The notes below the pieces were generated by a model. The model was not told where the DNA came from. It worked only from the letters and a program-made list of their open reading frames with translations, and did no database searches. The position numbers and the translations under genes were made by a program. From Nitrospiria bacterium (lineage in GTDB: Bacteria; Nitrospirota; UBA9217): a DNA stretch of 41,567 nucleotides. Numbering within the stretch: position 1 is the first letter of the stretch; the number at the start of each line of letters is the position of its first letter. Location: positions 1 through 41,567 of the forward strand of contig CAKKRC010000052.1 of NCBI GenBank assembly GCA_919902495.1, given 5' to 3'. Positions 1 to 7,730 of the stretch are shown piece by piece.

Positions 1-990
1 GACACGTCCATCGAGATCGGCAAACCGGAGGTCAAGCTCAGGATCAACCGTGACCGCGCTGCAAATTACGGGGTCAGCGCCTCTGCCATCGGCGGTGCGG
101 TCAATACGATGATCGGCGGGGAGGTCGTCGGCAAGTATAAGGACGAGAAGGAAGGGGAGCGCTACGATATTACGGCGCGTCTCCTCAAGACGGAGCGGGA
201 CCAGCCCGGCGACATTGGCGTCCTGCAGGTCCGGTCGTCCACCGGGGAGCTCGTCCAACTGCGGGATGTTACTGAGCAGTCTACCGGTACCGGGCCCACG
301 GTGATCATGCACATGAACCGGCAGCGCGGCGCTGCAGTGTTCTCGAACATCGAAAAGACGAAACCCATGGCGACGGCGGTCAATGACCTCGAAGCCATCA
401 TCAAAAAGAACCTGACGCCTGACATGTCCTTCAAGCACGTGGGCATGGCTGATGCTATGCTTGACGCCTTCAAGAACATTGCCTTTGCCCTGGTCATCGC
501 CGTCATCATGGTCTATATGATCCTGGCAGCGCAGTTCGAGAGCTTCGTGCATCCCTTTACCATCATGTTCTCCCTGCCGGTCAGTCTCATCGGCGCCGTG
601 GGCCTGCTGCTTATCACCGGCGAACGGATCAGCATCTTCAGCCTTATCGGCATCATCATGCTGATGGGCCTGGTGACCAAGAACGCCATCCTGCTGGTCG
701 ATTACACCATCACATTACGGCACAAGGGAATGAGCAGGGACGATGCGCTGATGAAAGCCGGTCCGGTTCGGCTCCGGCCCATCATCATGACCACCGCCGC
801 AATGGTGTTCGGCATGCTGCCCACGGCGCTCAAGATCGGAGAGGGATCGGAACAAAGGGCACCCATGGCCATCGCGGTCATCGGAGGCTTGATCACCTCG
901 ACGCTGCTCACCCTGGTGGTCGTCCCCGTTGTCTACTCACTGATCGACGACCTGGAGAATAAGTTTAGAAAAAGCAATGTAACATATTGA
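1..990 (+). CDS. RND efflux permease, HAE1 type (C-terminal 329 residues, 5' truncated)
   Basis: The reading frame is open from base 1, so the start lies outside the window and about a third of a typical 1030-1050 residue permease is visible. It begins in the periplasmic porter/docking region, then shows the C-terminal membrane block: a helix ending AQFES, a helix with SLPVSLIGA, the segment TKNAILLVDYT and a final hydrophobic helix before a short polar tail. KNAILLVDY and the following R-RPI-MTT-A run are characteristic of HAE1 (AcrB/MexB-like) proton-driven pumps exporting hydrophobic compounds. An adaptor and outer-membrane channel would be expected upstream. Substrate cannot be inferred. 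The next gene, mqnA, is functionally unrelated. Confidence 0.93.
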   Translation, partial: DTSIEIGKPEVKLRINRDRAANYGVSASAIGGAVNTMIGGEVVGKYKDEKEGERYDITARLLKTERDQPGDIGVLQVRSSTGELVQLRDVTEQSTGTGPTVIMHMNRQRGAAVFSNIEKTKPMATAVNDLEAIIKKNLTPDMSFKHVGMADAMLDAFKNIAFALVIAVIMVYMILAAQFESFVHPFTIMFSLPVSLIGAVGLLLITGERISIFSLIGIIMLMGLVTKNAILLVDYTITLRHKGMSRDDALMKAGPVRLRPIIMTTAAMVFGMLPTALKIGEGSEQRAPMAIAVIGGLITSTLLTLVVVPVVYSLIDDLENKFRKSNVTY

Positions 991-1017
991 AATAACAAGA
1001 TTAAATAAATATTCGTA

Positions 1018-1041
1018 AATATCGAGTGTTACTCGAATTTA
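1018..1041 (+). terminator. weak hairpin after the RND gene
   Basis: TCGAGT-gtt-ACTCGA forms a 6-bp stem with flanking AAAT and ATTT able to extend it, 30 bases after the RND stop codon. The following bases are only moderately U-rich (ATTTATCTTT), so termination is plausible but not secure. Confidence 0.35.
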
Positions 1042-1076
1042 TCTTTCTGGATTGAAAGAACTTTACGCAGGCGCTT

Positions 1077-1904
1077 ATGCTGAGACTCGGCCATATCGTA
1101 TACTCGAACTGCTTTCCTATCCATGCCGGGATACTTACCGGAAAGGTCGCTTTTCCCTTTGCGATCGTCGAGGGGATACCGACGGAGCTGAACCGGTACC
1201 TTGTGGAGGGCAAGATCGATGTTTCCCCGTCGTCTTCCATCGAGTATGCCATGAACCCGGGAAAGTACCGAATCCTTCCCGGTCTGTCGATCACCTCTCG
1301 GAACAAGGTCATGAGCATCCTGCTGGAGAGCAAGGTGCCCCTGGAGGATTTGGACGGCAAGACGGTCGCGCTGACAACGGCATCGGCCACATCGGTCGTA
1401 CTGCTCAGGGTGATCCTGGAGCTCTTTACGGGTGTATGCCCGGACTTTCTGCAGTATGAACAGGGTAGTGAGGACCCCTATGTCCAGGCAGATGCGGTGC
1501 TGACCATCGGCGACCTGGCCATTCAGCGAGCAGCGAGCCCCCGGTTTCCTCATGCCTATGACCTCGGCGAGGTTTGGCACCGGCAGACGGGATTGCCTTT
1601 CGTGTTCGCGCTCTGGCAGGTGAACTACCGGAGATCGATGGACCAGGACCTGGCTCGGCTCAGTAACATTCTGAAGGAGTCGAAAGAGTACGGTCTGTCC
1701 CGGCTCAATGAGCTGGCAGAAGGACATGCAGCACAGTTCGGGATCCCTGTTGAGACGCTTGTTCGGTACTGGAACTGCTTCAGTTATGATCTCGGTCCTG
1801 AAGAGCAGAAGGGGCTCCTGGCCTATTATGGATATGCGATGGAGCTGGGCGTCATCGATTCCGTGCCGGGCCTCAAAATATGGACACCCGATGCGGCCCG
1901 GTAG
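1077..1904 (+). CDS. mqnA: chorismate dehydratase MqnA (futalosine menaquinone pathway)
   Basis: A 275-residue cytoplasmic protein of the MqnA/MqnD periplasmic-binding-protein fold. The N-terminus LRLGHIVYSNCFPIHAG matches the MqnA opening (GxIxYxNxxP), and the next block has the family serine-rich substrate pocket VSPSSSIEYA. MqnA dehydrates chorismate to 3-enolpyruvoyl-benzoate, the first committed step of the futalosine route to menaquinone. Length agrees with the family (about 270-290). ATG 1077 is chosen because homologues begin within a few residues of the LRxGHI motif; its ribosome site is weak. No other mqn gene lies in the window. The gene implies a menaquinone-based, probably anaerobic, respiratory chain. 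Confidence 0.88.
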   Translation: MLRLGHIVYSNCFPIHAGILTGKVAFPFAIVEGIPTELNRYLVEGKIDVSPSSSIEYAMNPGKYRILPGLSITSRNKVMSILLESKVPLEDLDGKTVALTTASATSVVLLRVILELFTGVCPDFLQYEQGSEDPYVQADAVLTIGDLAIQRAASPRFPHAYDLGEVWHRQTGLPFVFALWQVNYRRSMDQDLARLSNILKESKEYGLSRLNELAEGHAAQFGIPVETLVRYWNCFSYDLGPEEQKGLLAYYGYAMELGVIDSVPGLKIWTPDAAR

Positions 1905-1984
1905 GCATTCCACGTATGGGCGACAATGGATTTGAGTATACATGTTGTTGAAACGACTTGTTACGACAAAAACGCACCCTGAAG

Positions 1985-2045
1985 GGTGCGGCTACCAGTG
2001 AAAAACAAACCGCATTTTGGTAGCCGTTCCACTTGAGCGGGACGA
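1985..2045. repeat. dispersed intergenic palindrome, family R1, copy 1
   Basis: GGTGCGGCTACC, about 22 bases, then GGTAGCCGTTCC and a GC-rich end. GGCTACC and GGTAGCC form an inverted repeat. A second copy with the same order and spacing lies at 27632-27689. It fills the gap before the CDF gene and overlaps no convincing coding frame. Confidence 0.7.
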
Positions 2046-2106
2046 CAGAGAGATTTTCAAGAGCCGGTATATATCCGTGTTTCAACGAGGCCTGGAGCTA
2101 TTTTCT

Positions 2107-3087
2107 ATGACCGCACCAAAAAGACAGCCGGAACACCATGATCACGATCATGAGCACGGGCACGCCCACGGTCATGCCCATGATCACGGGCTGACAGGCG
2201 GCAGAAAAGGCCTCCTCATGGCCCTTGCCATAACGCTGTTCATGATGATCGCCGAGATCGTCGGCGGCCTTCTGTCGAACAGCCTTGCCCTCCTTTCGGA
2301 CGCCGGCCACATGTTCACCGACACCCTGGCGCTCGCTCTCTCGTTCTTTGCCATGAAGTTCGCGGGGATGCCGGCGACGGAGAAGAAGACCTTCGGGTTC
2401 TACCGTCTCGAGATCCTTGCGGCGCTCCTGAACGGCGTCACCCTCGTCATCATCTCCCTGTATATCATGTACGAGGCCTATCAGCGCATCCTGGACCCCC
2501 AGCCGGTGGCGGGTACGCTGATGCTGATCGTTGCTGTCATCGGCCTGTTGGTGAATATCATCGGCGCGCTGTTCCTGATGAAACACCGTGAGACGAACCT
2601 GAACATCCGGGGCGCGTTCCTGCATATCATCGGGGACGCGGTCTCGTCAGTGGGGGTCATTATCGGCGGGATCGTCATTCTCTATACCGGCTGGTATCTC
2701 ATCGATCCGATCCTGAGCATTCTCATCGCGCTCGGCATCATTGCCGGGGCCATCAGCCTGGTTTCCGAGTCCGTGAGCATCCTTCTTGAATCCGCCCCTT
2801 CGCACATCAATATCGCCGCGGTGGCGGAGGAGATCGCCAGGGTAGACGGCGTTCGGGAAGCATACCACGTCCATGTCTGGACCATAACCTCCGGTGTCTA
2901 TGCCTTGAGCGCACATGTCATCATCGACGACAGGCCGGTAAGCGGGAGCAGGGAACTGCTTGATGCCATCAGGAAGCGGCTGATCGACCGGTTCAAGATC
3001 ATGCACAGTACGATCCAGTTGGAGTGCGAACGGTGCGACGAAAACGGTTCCTGTTCTCTCCCTGCCGATATCAAGAATCACCGCTAA
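2107..3087 (+). CDS. cation diffusion facilitator (CzcD/ZitB-type Zn/Co/Cd exporter)
   Basis: A 326-residue inner-membrane metal/proton antiporter. The N-terminus carries a histidine-rich metal-binding stretch with alternating HD, HE and HGHA units, followed by six predicted membrane helices. Transport-site motifs are visible: SDAGHMFTD in helix 2 and HIIGDAVSS in helix 5, the paired HxxxD of the family. A cytoplasmic ferredoxin-like domain follows (around residues 230-320). A Cys-containing tail (CERCDENGSC) may add a metal site. An upstream in-frame start at 2017 would add 30 residues that overlap repeat R1, so ATG 2107 next to the usual Thr-rich start is preferred. Probable role: export of excess Zn2+ or a related divalent metal. 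Confidence 0.92.
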   Translation: MTAPKRQPEHHDHDHEHGHAHGHAHDHGLTGGRKGLLMALAITLFMMIAEIVGGLLSNSLALLSDAGHMFTDTLALALSFFAMKFAGMPATEKKTFGFYRLEILAALLNGVTLVIISLYIMYEAYQRILDPQPVAGTLMLIVAVIGLLVNIIGALFLMKHRETNLNIRGAFLHIIGDAVSSVGVIIGGIVILYTGWYLIDPILSILIALGIIAGAISLVSESVSILLESAPSHINIAAVAEEIARVDGVREAYHVHVWTITSGVYALSAHVIIDDRPVSGSRELLDAIRKRLIDRFKIMHSTIQLECERCDENGSCSLPADIKNHR

Positions 3088-3100
3088 GTCCTCATAATTC

Positions 3101-3129
3101 TTGACAGAATACCCGGCATTCGCTACACT
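3101..3129 (+). promoter_or_regulatory. sigma70-type promoter before the SDR/sphingolipid gene
   Basis: A perfect -35 TTGACA at 3101-3106 is followed by a 17-base spacer and TACACT at 3124-3129. The expected start near 3136 gives a leader of about 24 bases before ATG 3160. Confidence 0.75.
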
Positions 3130-3159
3130 TACTCGACTTCGCAACGTACATTCACCATT

Positions 3160-4161
3160 ATGAAACATTCTGTTACCGGCTCGATCCTGGTCACCGGCGG
3201 CACCGGTTTTGTGGGCAGCCATCTCGTGGAACTGCTGGTCAGCAGAGGTCACGAGGTGACCTGTCTGGTGCGTGACCCGGGGACTATCCGATGGCTCAAA
3301 GGCCAGCAGGTTAGTCTCGTTCAGGGCGATTGTAGCGACCGGAATTCTCTGGAAGCAGCCGTCCGGAATGCCTCGACCGTGTATCATGTGGCAGGACTTA
3401 CCAAGGCGGCCCGACGGCGCGACTACTATGCAGTCAATCATATAGGCACCAGGAACCTTCTGGATGCTTGCGCTCACCATGGTTCCAAAACACAAAAGTT
3501 CGTTCTCGTCTCCAGTCTTGCCGCCGCCGGTCCGGCGCAGGCTGAACGGCCGGTAAAAGCTACGGACACCGCCCACCCGGTGTCTGATTACGGCAGGAGC
3601 AAGCTCCTTGCGGAAGAAGAAACACTCAAGTTCAGTGACCGCTTTCCTGTCGTCATCCTCCGTCCCTCCGCCGTGTATGGCCCGCGGGATACCGATGTCT
3701 TCGAACTGTTCCGCTGGGCGGCAAAGGGCTATATCCTGGACATGAGCGGCAGTGAGCGCTACCTGAACTGGTGCTATGTGAAGGACCTCGCGGAAGCGCT
3801 TGTGATGGCCGGCGAAAAGGCCGTGCCGAGCGGCAGCGTCTATTTTGTTGCCGAGGACCGGATACACTCCATGACCGGTTTCCAAAAGGCGCTCCAGGAG
3901 TCAGGCGGCGTTACTGCGAAGGTCATCAAGGTGCCCGTCTGGGCAGGTTACCTGATAGGACTTGCAGCGGAAGCAGCAGGGCTCCTGAGCGGCAGGACGA
4001 CCATCATAAGCCGTCAGAAGGTGCGTGAGGCGGCACAGCGCTACTGGACCTGCGATCTGGACACGATCCGGGACGACCTTGGTTTCCAGGCAGCCATGCC
4101 CCTGGAGCGGGGACTGTCAGAAACGTGGAAATGGTACCGCGAGAACGGATGGGTCGGCTGA
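3160..4161 (+). CDS. extended SDR NAD(P)-dependent reductase, candidate ceramide reductase (CerR-like)
   Basis: A 333-residue Rossmann protein. TGGTGFVG (residues 12-19) is the dinucleotide-binding glycine motif; YGRSK (Y144, K148) with S118/S119 supplies the catalytic Ser-Tyr-Lys set. Length and motifs fit the dihydroflavonol-reductase-like extended SDRs. This family includes the reductase that reduces the 3-oxo group in bacterial ceramide synthesis (CerR of Caulobacter). That specific role is inferred only from the neighbours: a serine-palmitoyltransferase-like gene follows, then a bCerS-like acyltransferase. Hopanoid-associated or nucleotide-sugar SDRs are alternatives. It has its own promoter at 3101, and a 270-base gap separates it from the next gene. 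Confidence 0.8.
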   Translation: MKHSVTGSILVTGGTGFVGSHLVELLVSRGHEVTCLVRDPGTIRWLKGQQVSLVQGDCSDRNSLEAAVRNASTVYHVAGLTKAARRRDYYAVNHIGTRNLLDACAHHGSKTQKFVLVSSLAAAGPAQAERPVKATDTAHPVSDYGRSKLLAEEETLKFSDRFPVVILRPSAVYGPRDTDVFELFRWAAKGYILDMSGSERYLNWCYVKDLAEALVMAGEKAVPSGSVYFVAEDRIHSMTGFQKALQESGGVTAKVIKVPVWAGYLIGLAAEAAGLLSGRTTIISRQKVREAAQRYWTCDLDTIRDDLGFQAAMPLERGLSETWKWYRENGWVG

Positions 4162-4235
4162 TACTACCTAACCCGGACAAGCCCCGTTAGTGGCGGATGC
4201 CTCTAAAGCGGGGCAAGCCGTGTTCAAAAGGTTGC

Positions 4236-4302
4236 GGTAACGGTGACGACGCCCGTTTCGTCCAGCGGTTACGTGATTCGGTCTTTTTAGATTACCGTTA
4301 CC
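4236..4302. repeat. inverted repeat in the gap between SDR and SPT genes
   Basis: GGTAACGGT (4236-4244) and ACCGTTACC (4294-4302) are perfectly complementary 9-base arms. The 270-base gap 4162-4431 otherwise shows no coding frame; an acyl carrier protein gene was looked for here and not found. Function unknown: possible structured leader or mobile-repeat remnant. Confidence 0.45.
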
Positions 4303-4431
4303 CGGAAGACGTTTGACGATACGGGCTTAGTAACCATAAGACGTTACCGGAAATTCCGCCATTTTGGCAAGATTTCATTTATAACGGACTGCATTACGAA
4401 ATTACGAACCAGAAGTGGGGGAGGCAGAACA

Positions 4432-5610
4432 TTGGACCTTTTTGAAAAGTGCGGAAAGTATACGGCTGCGAAAGAGGTGATGGCGGCCGGGTTCTATCCC
4501 TATTTCCGGGTGGTGGAATCGGAGCAGGATCCCGAGGTGATCGTCCAGGGCAGGAAGATGATCATGCTCGGTTCGAACAACTACCTGGGCCTCACGAGCC
4601 ATCCGAAGGTCAAGCAGGCGGCGATCGATGCGGTGAAGAAGTACGGCAGCGGATGCGCCGGCTCCCGCTTTCTGAACGGCACGCTCGATATCCATGTACA
4701 GCTCGAGGAGAAGCTGGCGAAGTTCTTCCGGAAGGAGAACGCCCTGACCTTTTCCACCGGGTACCAGACCAACCTCGGTATCATTTCCTCCCTGGCCGGA
4801 AAAGACGATGTCGTGGTGATCGATAAGCTTGACCACGCGAGCATCATCGATGCCTGCCGGCTGTCGTTCGCCGATATCAAGAAGTTCAAGCACAGCGACA
4901 TGAACAGCCTCGAGTTCGTCCTCTCGGAGTGCGGCGACAGGGGCAAGCTCGTGGTTGTCGACGGCGTGTACAGCATGGAGGGGGACATCGCGCCGCTGCC
5001 GGAGATCGTGAAGCTCTGTAAAAAGTACGGCGCCCGGCTCATGGTGGACGACGCGCACGGCGTCGGCGTGCTGGGCAGGACGGGCCGCGGCACGGCGGAG
5101 CACTTCGGGGTCGAGAAGGACGTGGACGTCATCATGGGCACCTACAGCAAGTCCCTGGCGTCCATTGGCGGCTTCGTGGTCGCAAGCGAGGACGTGATCC
5201 ATTACATCAAGCACACGTCCCGGCCGCTGATCTTCTCCGCCAGTCCGCCGCCGGCCTCGGTCGCGTCGGTCATCGCGGCCCTTGATATCATCGACCAGGA
5301 ACCTGAACGGCGGGAACGTCTCTGGCACAATACGAACAAGATGATGAAGGCCTTCAAGCAGATGGGCTACGACACCGGAATATCGGAAACACCCATCATC
5401 CCGCTGCTCATGGGTGAGATAGACCGCGCGTTCATGATGTGGAAGGTCCTGAGCGACGAAGGTGTCTTCGTGAATCCCGTGGTGCCGCCGGCGACGCAGC
5501 TGGGCCGCAGCCTCATCCGCACGAGTTACATGGCGACCCATACCGACGAGATGCTCGACCGGGTGCTGGTGATCCTGGAAAAGGCGGGGAAGAAGTTGGG
5601 CTTCATATAG
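4432..5610 (+). CDS. spt: alpha-oxoamine synthase, serine palmitoyltransferase-like
   Basis: A 392-residue PLP enzyme of fold type I. NNYLGL (residues 49-54), [13 protein letters not shown] (72-84), the PLP-stacking H135 in LDHASIID, the VDDAHGVG motif (205-212) and the PLP lysine K240 in [11 protein letters not shown] are all present. These identify the alpha-oxoamine synthase family, which condenses an amino acid with an acyl thioester. GSRFLNGT and the length favour serine palmitoyltransferase over KBL or BioF, and the neighbouring acyltransferase supports 3-ketosphinganine formation. The start is TTG at 4432, preceded by a strong GGGGGAGG site; no ATG is better placed. Cytoplasmic. BioF or KBL activity cannot be excluded from sequence alone. 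Confidence 0.82.
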   Translation: MDLFEKCGKYTAAKEVMAAGFYPYFRVVESEQDPEVIVQGRKMIMLGSNNYLGLTSHPKVKQAAIDAVKKYGSGCAGSRFLNGTLDIHVQLEEKLAKFFRKENALTFSTGYQTNLGIISSLAGKDDVVVIDKLDHASIIDACRLSFADIKKFKHSDMNSLEFVLSECGDRGKLVVVDGVYSMEGDIAPLPEIVKLCKKYGARLMVDDAHGVGVLGRTGRGTAEHFGVEKDVDVIMGTYSKSLASIGGFVVASEDVIHYIKHTSRPLIFSASPPPASVASVIAALDIIDQEPERRERLWHNTNKMMKAFKQMGYDTGISETPIIPLLMGEIDRAFMMWKVLSDEGVFVNPVVPPATQLGRSLIRTSYMATHTDEMLDRVLVILEKAGKKLGFI

Positions 5611-5667
5611 TGTAGTGAGTCGTAAATTACTTTACCTATGCAATTCAACTGAAATCACCCCACCTAA

Positions 5668-5772
5668 CCTCCCCTTAGCAAGGGGAGGGACTCTTTACTG
5701 CCCCTCGATGGTAAAGCCCCCTCTCCCTTTCTCCCTCTCCCACTGGGGGAGAGGGGCAGGGGTGAGGGGAGA
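5668..5772. repeat. two GC-rich dispersed-type palindromes
   Basis: CCTCCCCTT-agc-AAGGGGAGG at 5668-5688, then a longer C-rich/G-rich inverted repeat over about 5717-5772 (CTCTCCC...GGGAGAG core). Both resemble common intergenic repeat elements. They occupy most of the 286-base gap 5611-5896, which has no other recognisable content. Confidence 0.65.
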
Positions 5773-5896
5773 TGTTAAAGGGGTTGAGGAGGTGGTTCGA
5801 ACCTGATGTCGTGAAGGACTGTAATCCCCCCTTTTCAAAAAAGAGAGACCGCTTAAGTAAAGAAGCGTTGGACGCACTACACTAATAATCATATCT

Positions 5897-7018
5897 ATGA
5901 AGATCGATCTCGTTTCCGACAAAAAAAGCATGGCGCAGTTCATCCGTTTCCCCTGGGCGGTGTATGAGGGGAATACGAACTGGGTTCCGCCGCTCATCAG
6001 CGACATGGAGTTCATCCTGGGCGAGAAAAATCCCTTCTTCCATCACGCCGAGTCCGCCTGCTTCCTCGCAAAAGAGGGGGAGAACATTATCGGCCGCATC
6101 GCCGCCATCATCGACCGCAATCACATCAACACCCACAAGGAGCAGGCGGGCTTCTTCGGCTTTTTTGAATGTCTTCCCGATGCCGCCATCGCATGCGGCC
6201 TTCTGGATGCGGCGTCGGCCTGGTTGAAGGAACGGGATATCGAGGTCATGCGCGGTCCCATGAACCCGTCGACGAACGATGAGTGCGGATTCCTTCTCGA
6301 AGGGTTCGATTCCCCGCCGATGATCATGATGACCTATACGCCGCCTTACTATATCGATTATATGGAGCGGTGCGGCCTGGTCAAGTCCAGGGACCTCTAT
6401 GCCTACCTGTCGATCATCAAGGATGTATCCGCCGGCGGACGGCTTGAACGGCTTGCGGCGGGGGTGCGGGCGAGGGTCCCCGGGCTCACCGTGCGGCCGG
6501 CGAACATGAAGGACTTTGCTCACGAATTGGAGATCGTGAAGGACATCTATAATTCCGCGTGGAGCCACAACTGGGGATTCGTCCCCATGACCGACGAGGA
6601 GATCTCGTCCATGGCGAAACGGCTCAAACCTCTCATCGTGCCGGAACTGCTCATCATGGCAGAGGTGAACGGCGACCCTGCCGCGTTCTACATGGCCGTG
6701 CCGGATTACAACCAGGTCCTGCGCCGGGTCAATGGGCGGCTCGGCCCCGTCGGACTCCTGAAATTCCTGTGGTATTCCCGGAAGATCACCGATGTCCGTG
6801 TGCTGACTATGGGGGTGAAGGAAGAGTATCGAAAGAAGGGCATCGAAGGCATTCTCTATCTCGAGGGATTAAATGCCATAAGCAAAAGAGGCTATGCGCG
6901 GGCTGAGTTGTCCTGGATCCTCGAGGAAAATCTTCTGATGCGACGGGCTTGCGAACACATGGGCGGGAAACTGTACAAAAAATATCGGATCTACGAGAAA
7001 AGTCTCAAATCTCAATAA
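5897..7018 (+). CDS. bcerS: GNAT-fold acyltransferase of the YghO/bacterial ceramide synthase (bCerS) type
   Basis: A 373-residue cytoplasmic protein. The N-terminal part (FIRFPWAVYEGNTNWVPPL, about 14-32) and the block MRGPMNPSTNDECGFLLEGF are hallmarks, as I remember them, of the YghO-like family that contains Caulobacter bCerS. The C-terminal half has a GNAT-like element (EEYRKKGIEG, then LSWILEEN). bCerS N-acylates the sphingoid base with acyl-CoA. With the SPT-like gene just upstream and an SDR before it, the three core steps of bacterial ceramide synthesis would be present. ATG 5897 has no strong ribosome site; ATG 5930 would cut into conserved sequence. Confident of the family, less so of the substrate. 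Confidence 0.75.
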   Translation: MKIDLVSDKKSMAQFIRFPWAVYEGNTNWVPPLISDMEFILGEKNPFFHHAESACFLAKEGENIIGRIAAIIDRNHINTHKEQAGFFGFFECLPDAAIACGLLDAASAWLKERDIEVMRGPMNPSTNDECGFLLEGFDSPPMIMMTYTPPYYIDYMERCGLVKSRDLYAYLSIIKDVSAGGRLERLAAGVRARVPGLTVRPANMKDFAHELEIVKDIYNSAWSHNWGFVPMTDEEISSMAKRLKPLIVPELLIMAEVNGDPAAFYMAVPDYNQVLRRVNGRLGPVGLLKFLWYSRKITDVRVLTMGVKEEYRKKGIEGILYLEGLNAISKRGYARAELSWILEENLLMRRACEHMGGKLYKKYRIYEKSLKSQ

Positions 7019-7112
7019 TCAAATTACAAACCACAAATAATATCCAAATACGAAATGCCACGTGCGATTCATTGGGCCGTTGAGTATTGGTACTTGGGAT
7101 CTATTAAAGTTT
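7012..7112. repeat. AT-rich dispersed palindromic repeat, family R2, copy 1
   Basis: Alternating CAAAT/ACAAA-type words on the left and TTGGG/ATTGG/TTGGGAT words on the right form an imperfect inverted repeat. Related copies lie at 10312-10420, 23398-23528 and 36795-36925. It overlaps a possible GTG start (7062) of the next gene, which argues for the later ATG. Confidence 0.6.
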
Positions 7113-7136
7113 GCTGCGTGGAGTGTGTCATTCAAG

Positions 7137-7730
7137 ATGAAGCATATCGGTCGCAAGCTCTATCATCTCCTTGGCGGTCTCGGACTCCTGTCTCTCTATT
7201 TCCTTCTGGGACGGCAGAACGCGCTTGTGTGCTATGGCCTTCTGTTCCTGGTCGTCCTTGCCCTTGACATCACCCGCCTTCGCGTACCCGCGTTCAACCG
7301 GTTCGTCCAGACGCGGTTCAGCAGCTTTATCCGGAAGAACGAGGAGAACAGGCTCACGGGGACCGCGCCGTATGTGCTGGGCATCGGGCTGACGCTCTTC
7401 TTCTACCGGACCGATATTGCGACGGCGGCGATCTGTTTTCTTGCGTTCGGAGATGTTGCGGCGACAACGGTGGGGGAGCGGTATGGAAGAACGAAGATAT
7501 CGGGAGAAAAGAGCCTTGAGGGGACCCTGGCCTTTGTTGCAGCTGCGTTGACCGTCGGTTTCCTGCTGCCGCTGGCCGGAATCAGCCTAATGCACGGCAT
7601 TATGCTGGCCGGTGCGATTGCCGCCGCAGGTGTCGAACTCGTCCCGCTGCCGGTGAACGACAATCTTGTCATTCCCCTGGTATCAGGAGGGGTAATGGAG
7701 TTGATCTGCAGGGTGACCGGCTGCTCGTGA
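7137..7730 (+). CDS. CTP-dependent lipid kinase-like membrane protein (DGK1/SEC59 family)
   Basis: A 197-residue protein with about six hydrophobic helices. It opens MKHIGRKLYHLLGG, and has GDVAATTVGERYG (mid-protein) followed by KSLEGT. Together these are the signature of the dolichol kinase/DGK1/phytol kinase (VTE5) superfamily, which phosphorylates lipid alcohols with CTP. ATG 7137 has a GGAG site and avoids the repeat at 7012-7112; GTG 7062 would add 25 residues drawn from the repeat. Next to the sphingolipid genes it could phosphorylate ceramide, a sphingoid base or diacylglycerol; the actual substrate is unknown. Its 3' end overlaps the convergent PAP2 gene by 48 bases. Confidence 0.75.
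   Translation: MKHIGRKLYHLLGGLGLLSLYFLLGRQNALVCYGLLFLVVLALDITRLRVPAFNRFVQTRFSSFIRKNEENRLTGTAPYVLGIGLTLFFYRTDIATAAICFLAFGDVAATTVGERYGRTKISGEKSLEGTLAFVAAALTVGFLLPLAGISLMHGIMLAGAIAAAGVELVPLPVNDNLVIPLVSGGVMELICRVTGCS

Noticed and set aside
2647-3885. Minus-strand open frame of 412 codons
   Set aside because: Covers the CDF and SDR genes in antisense; no recognisable domain, while both plus-strand genes have clear motifs.
4162-4431. Acyl carrier protein gene for sphingolipid synthesis
   Set aside because: No frame in the gap has the DSL phosphopantetheine motif or the expected length.
4402-5541. Minus-strand open frame of 379 codons
   Set aside because: Antisense shadow of the SPT-like gene in GC-rich sequence, His/Arg/Asp-rich without family features.
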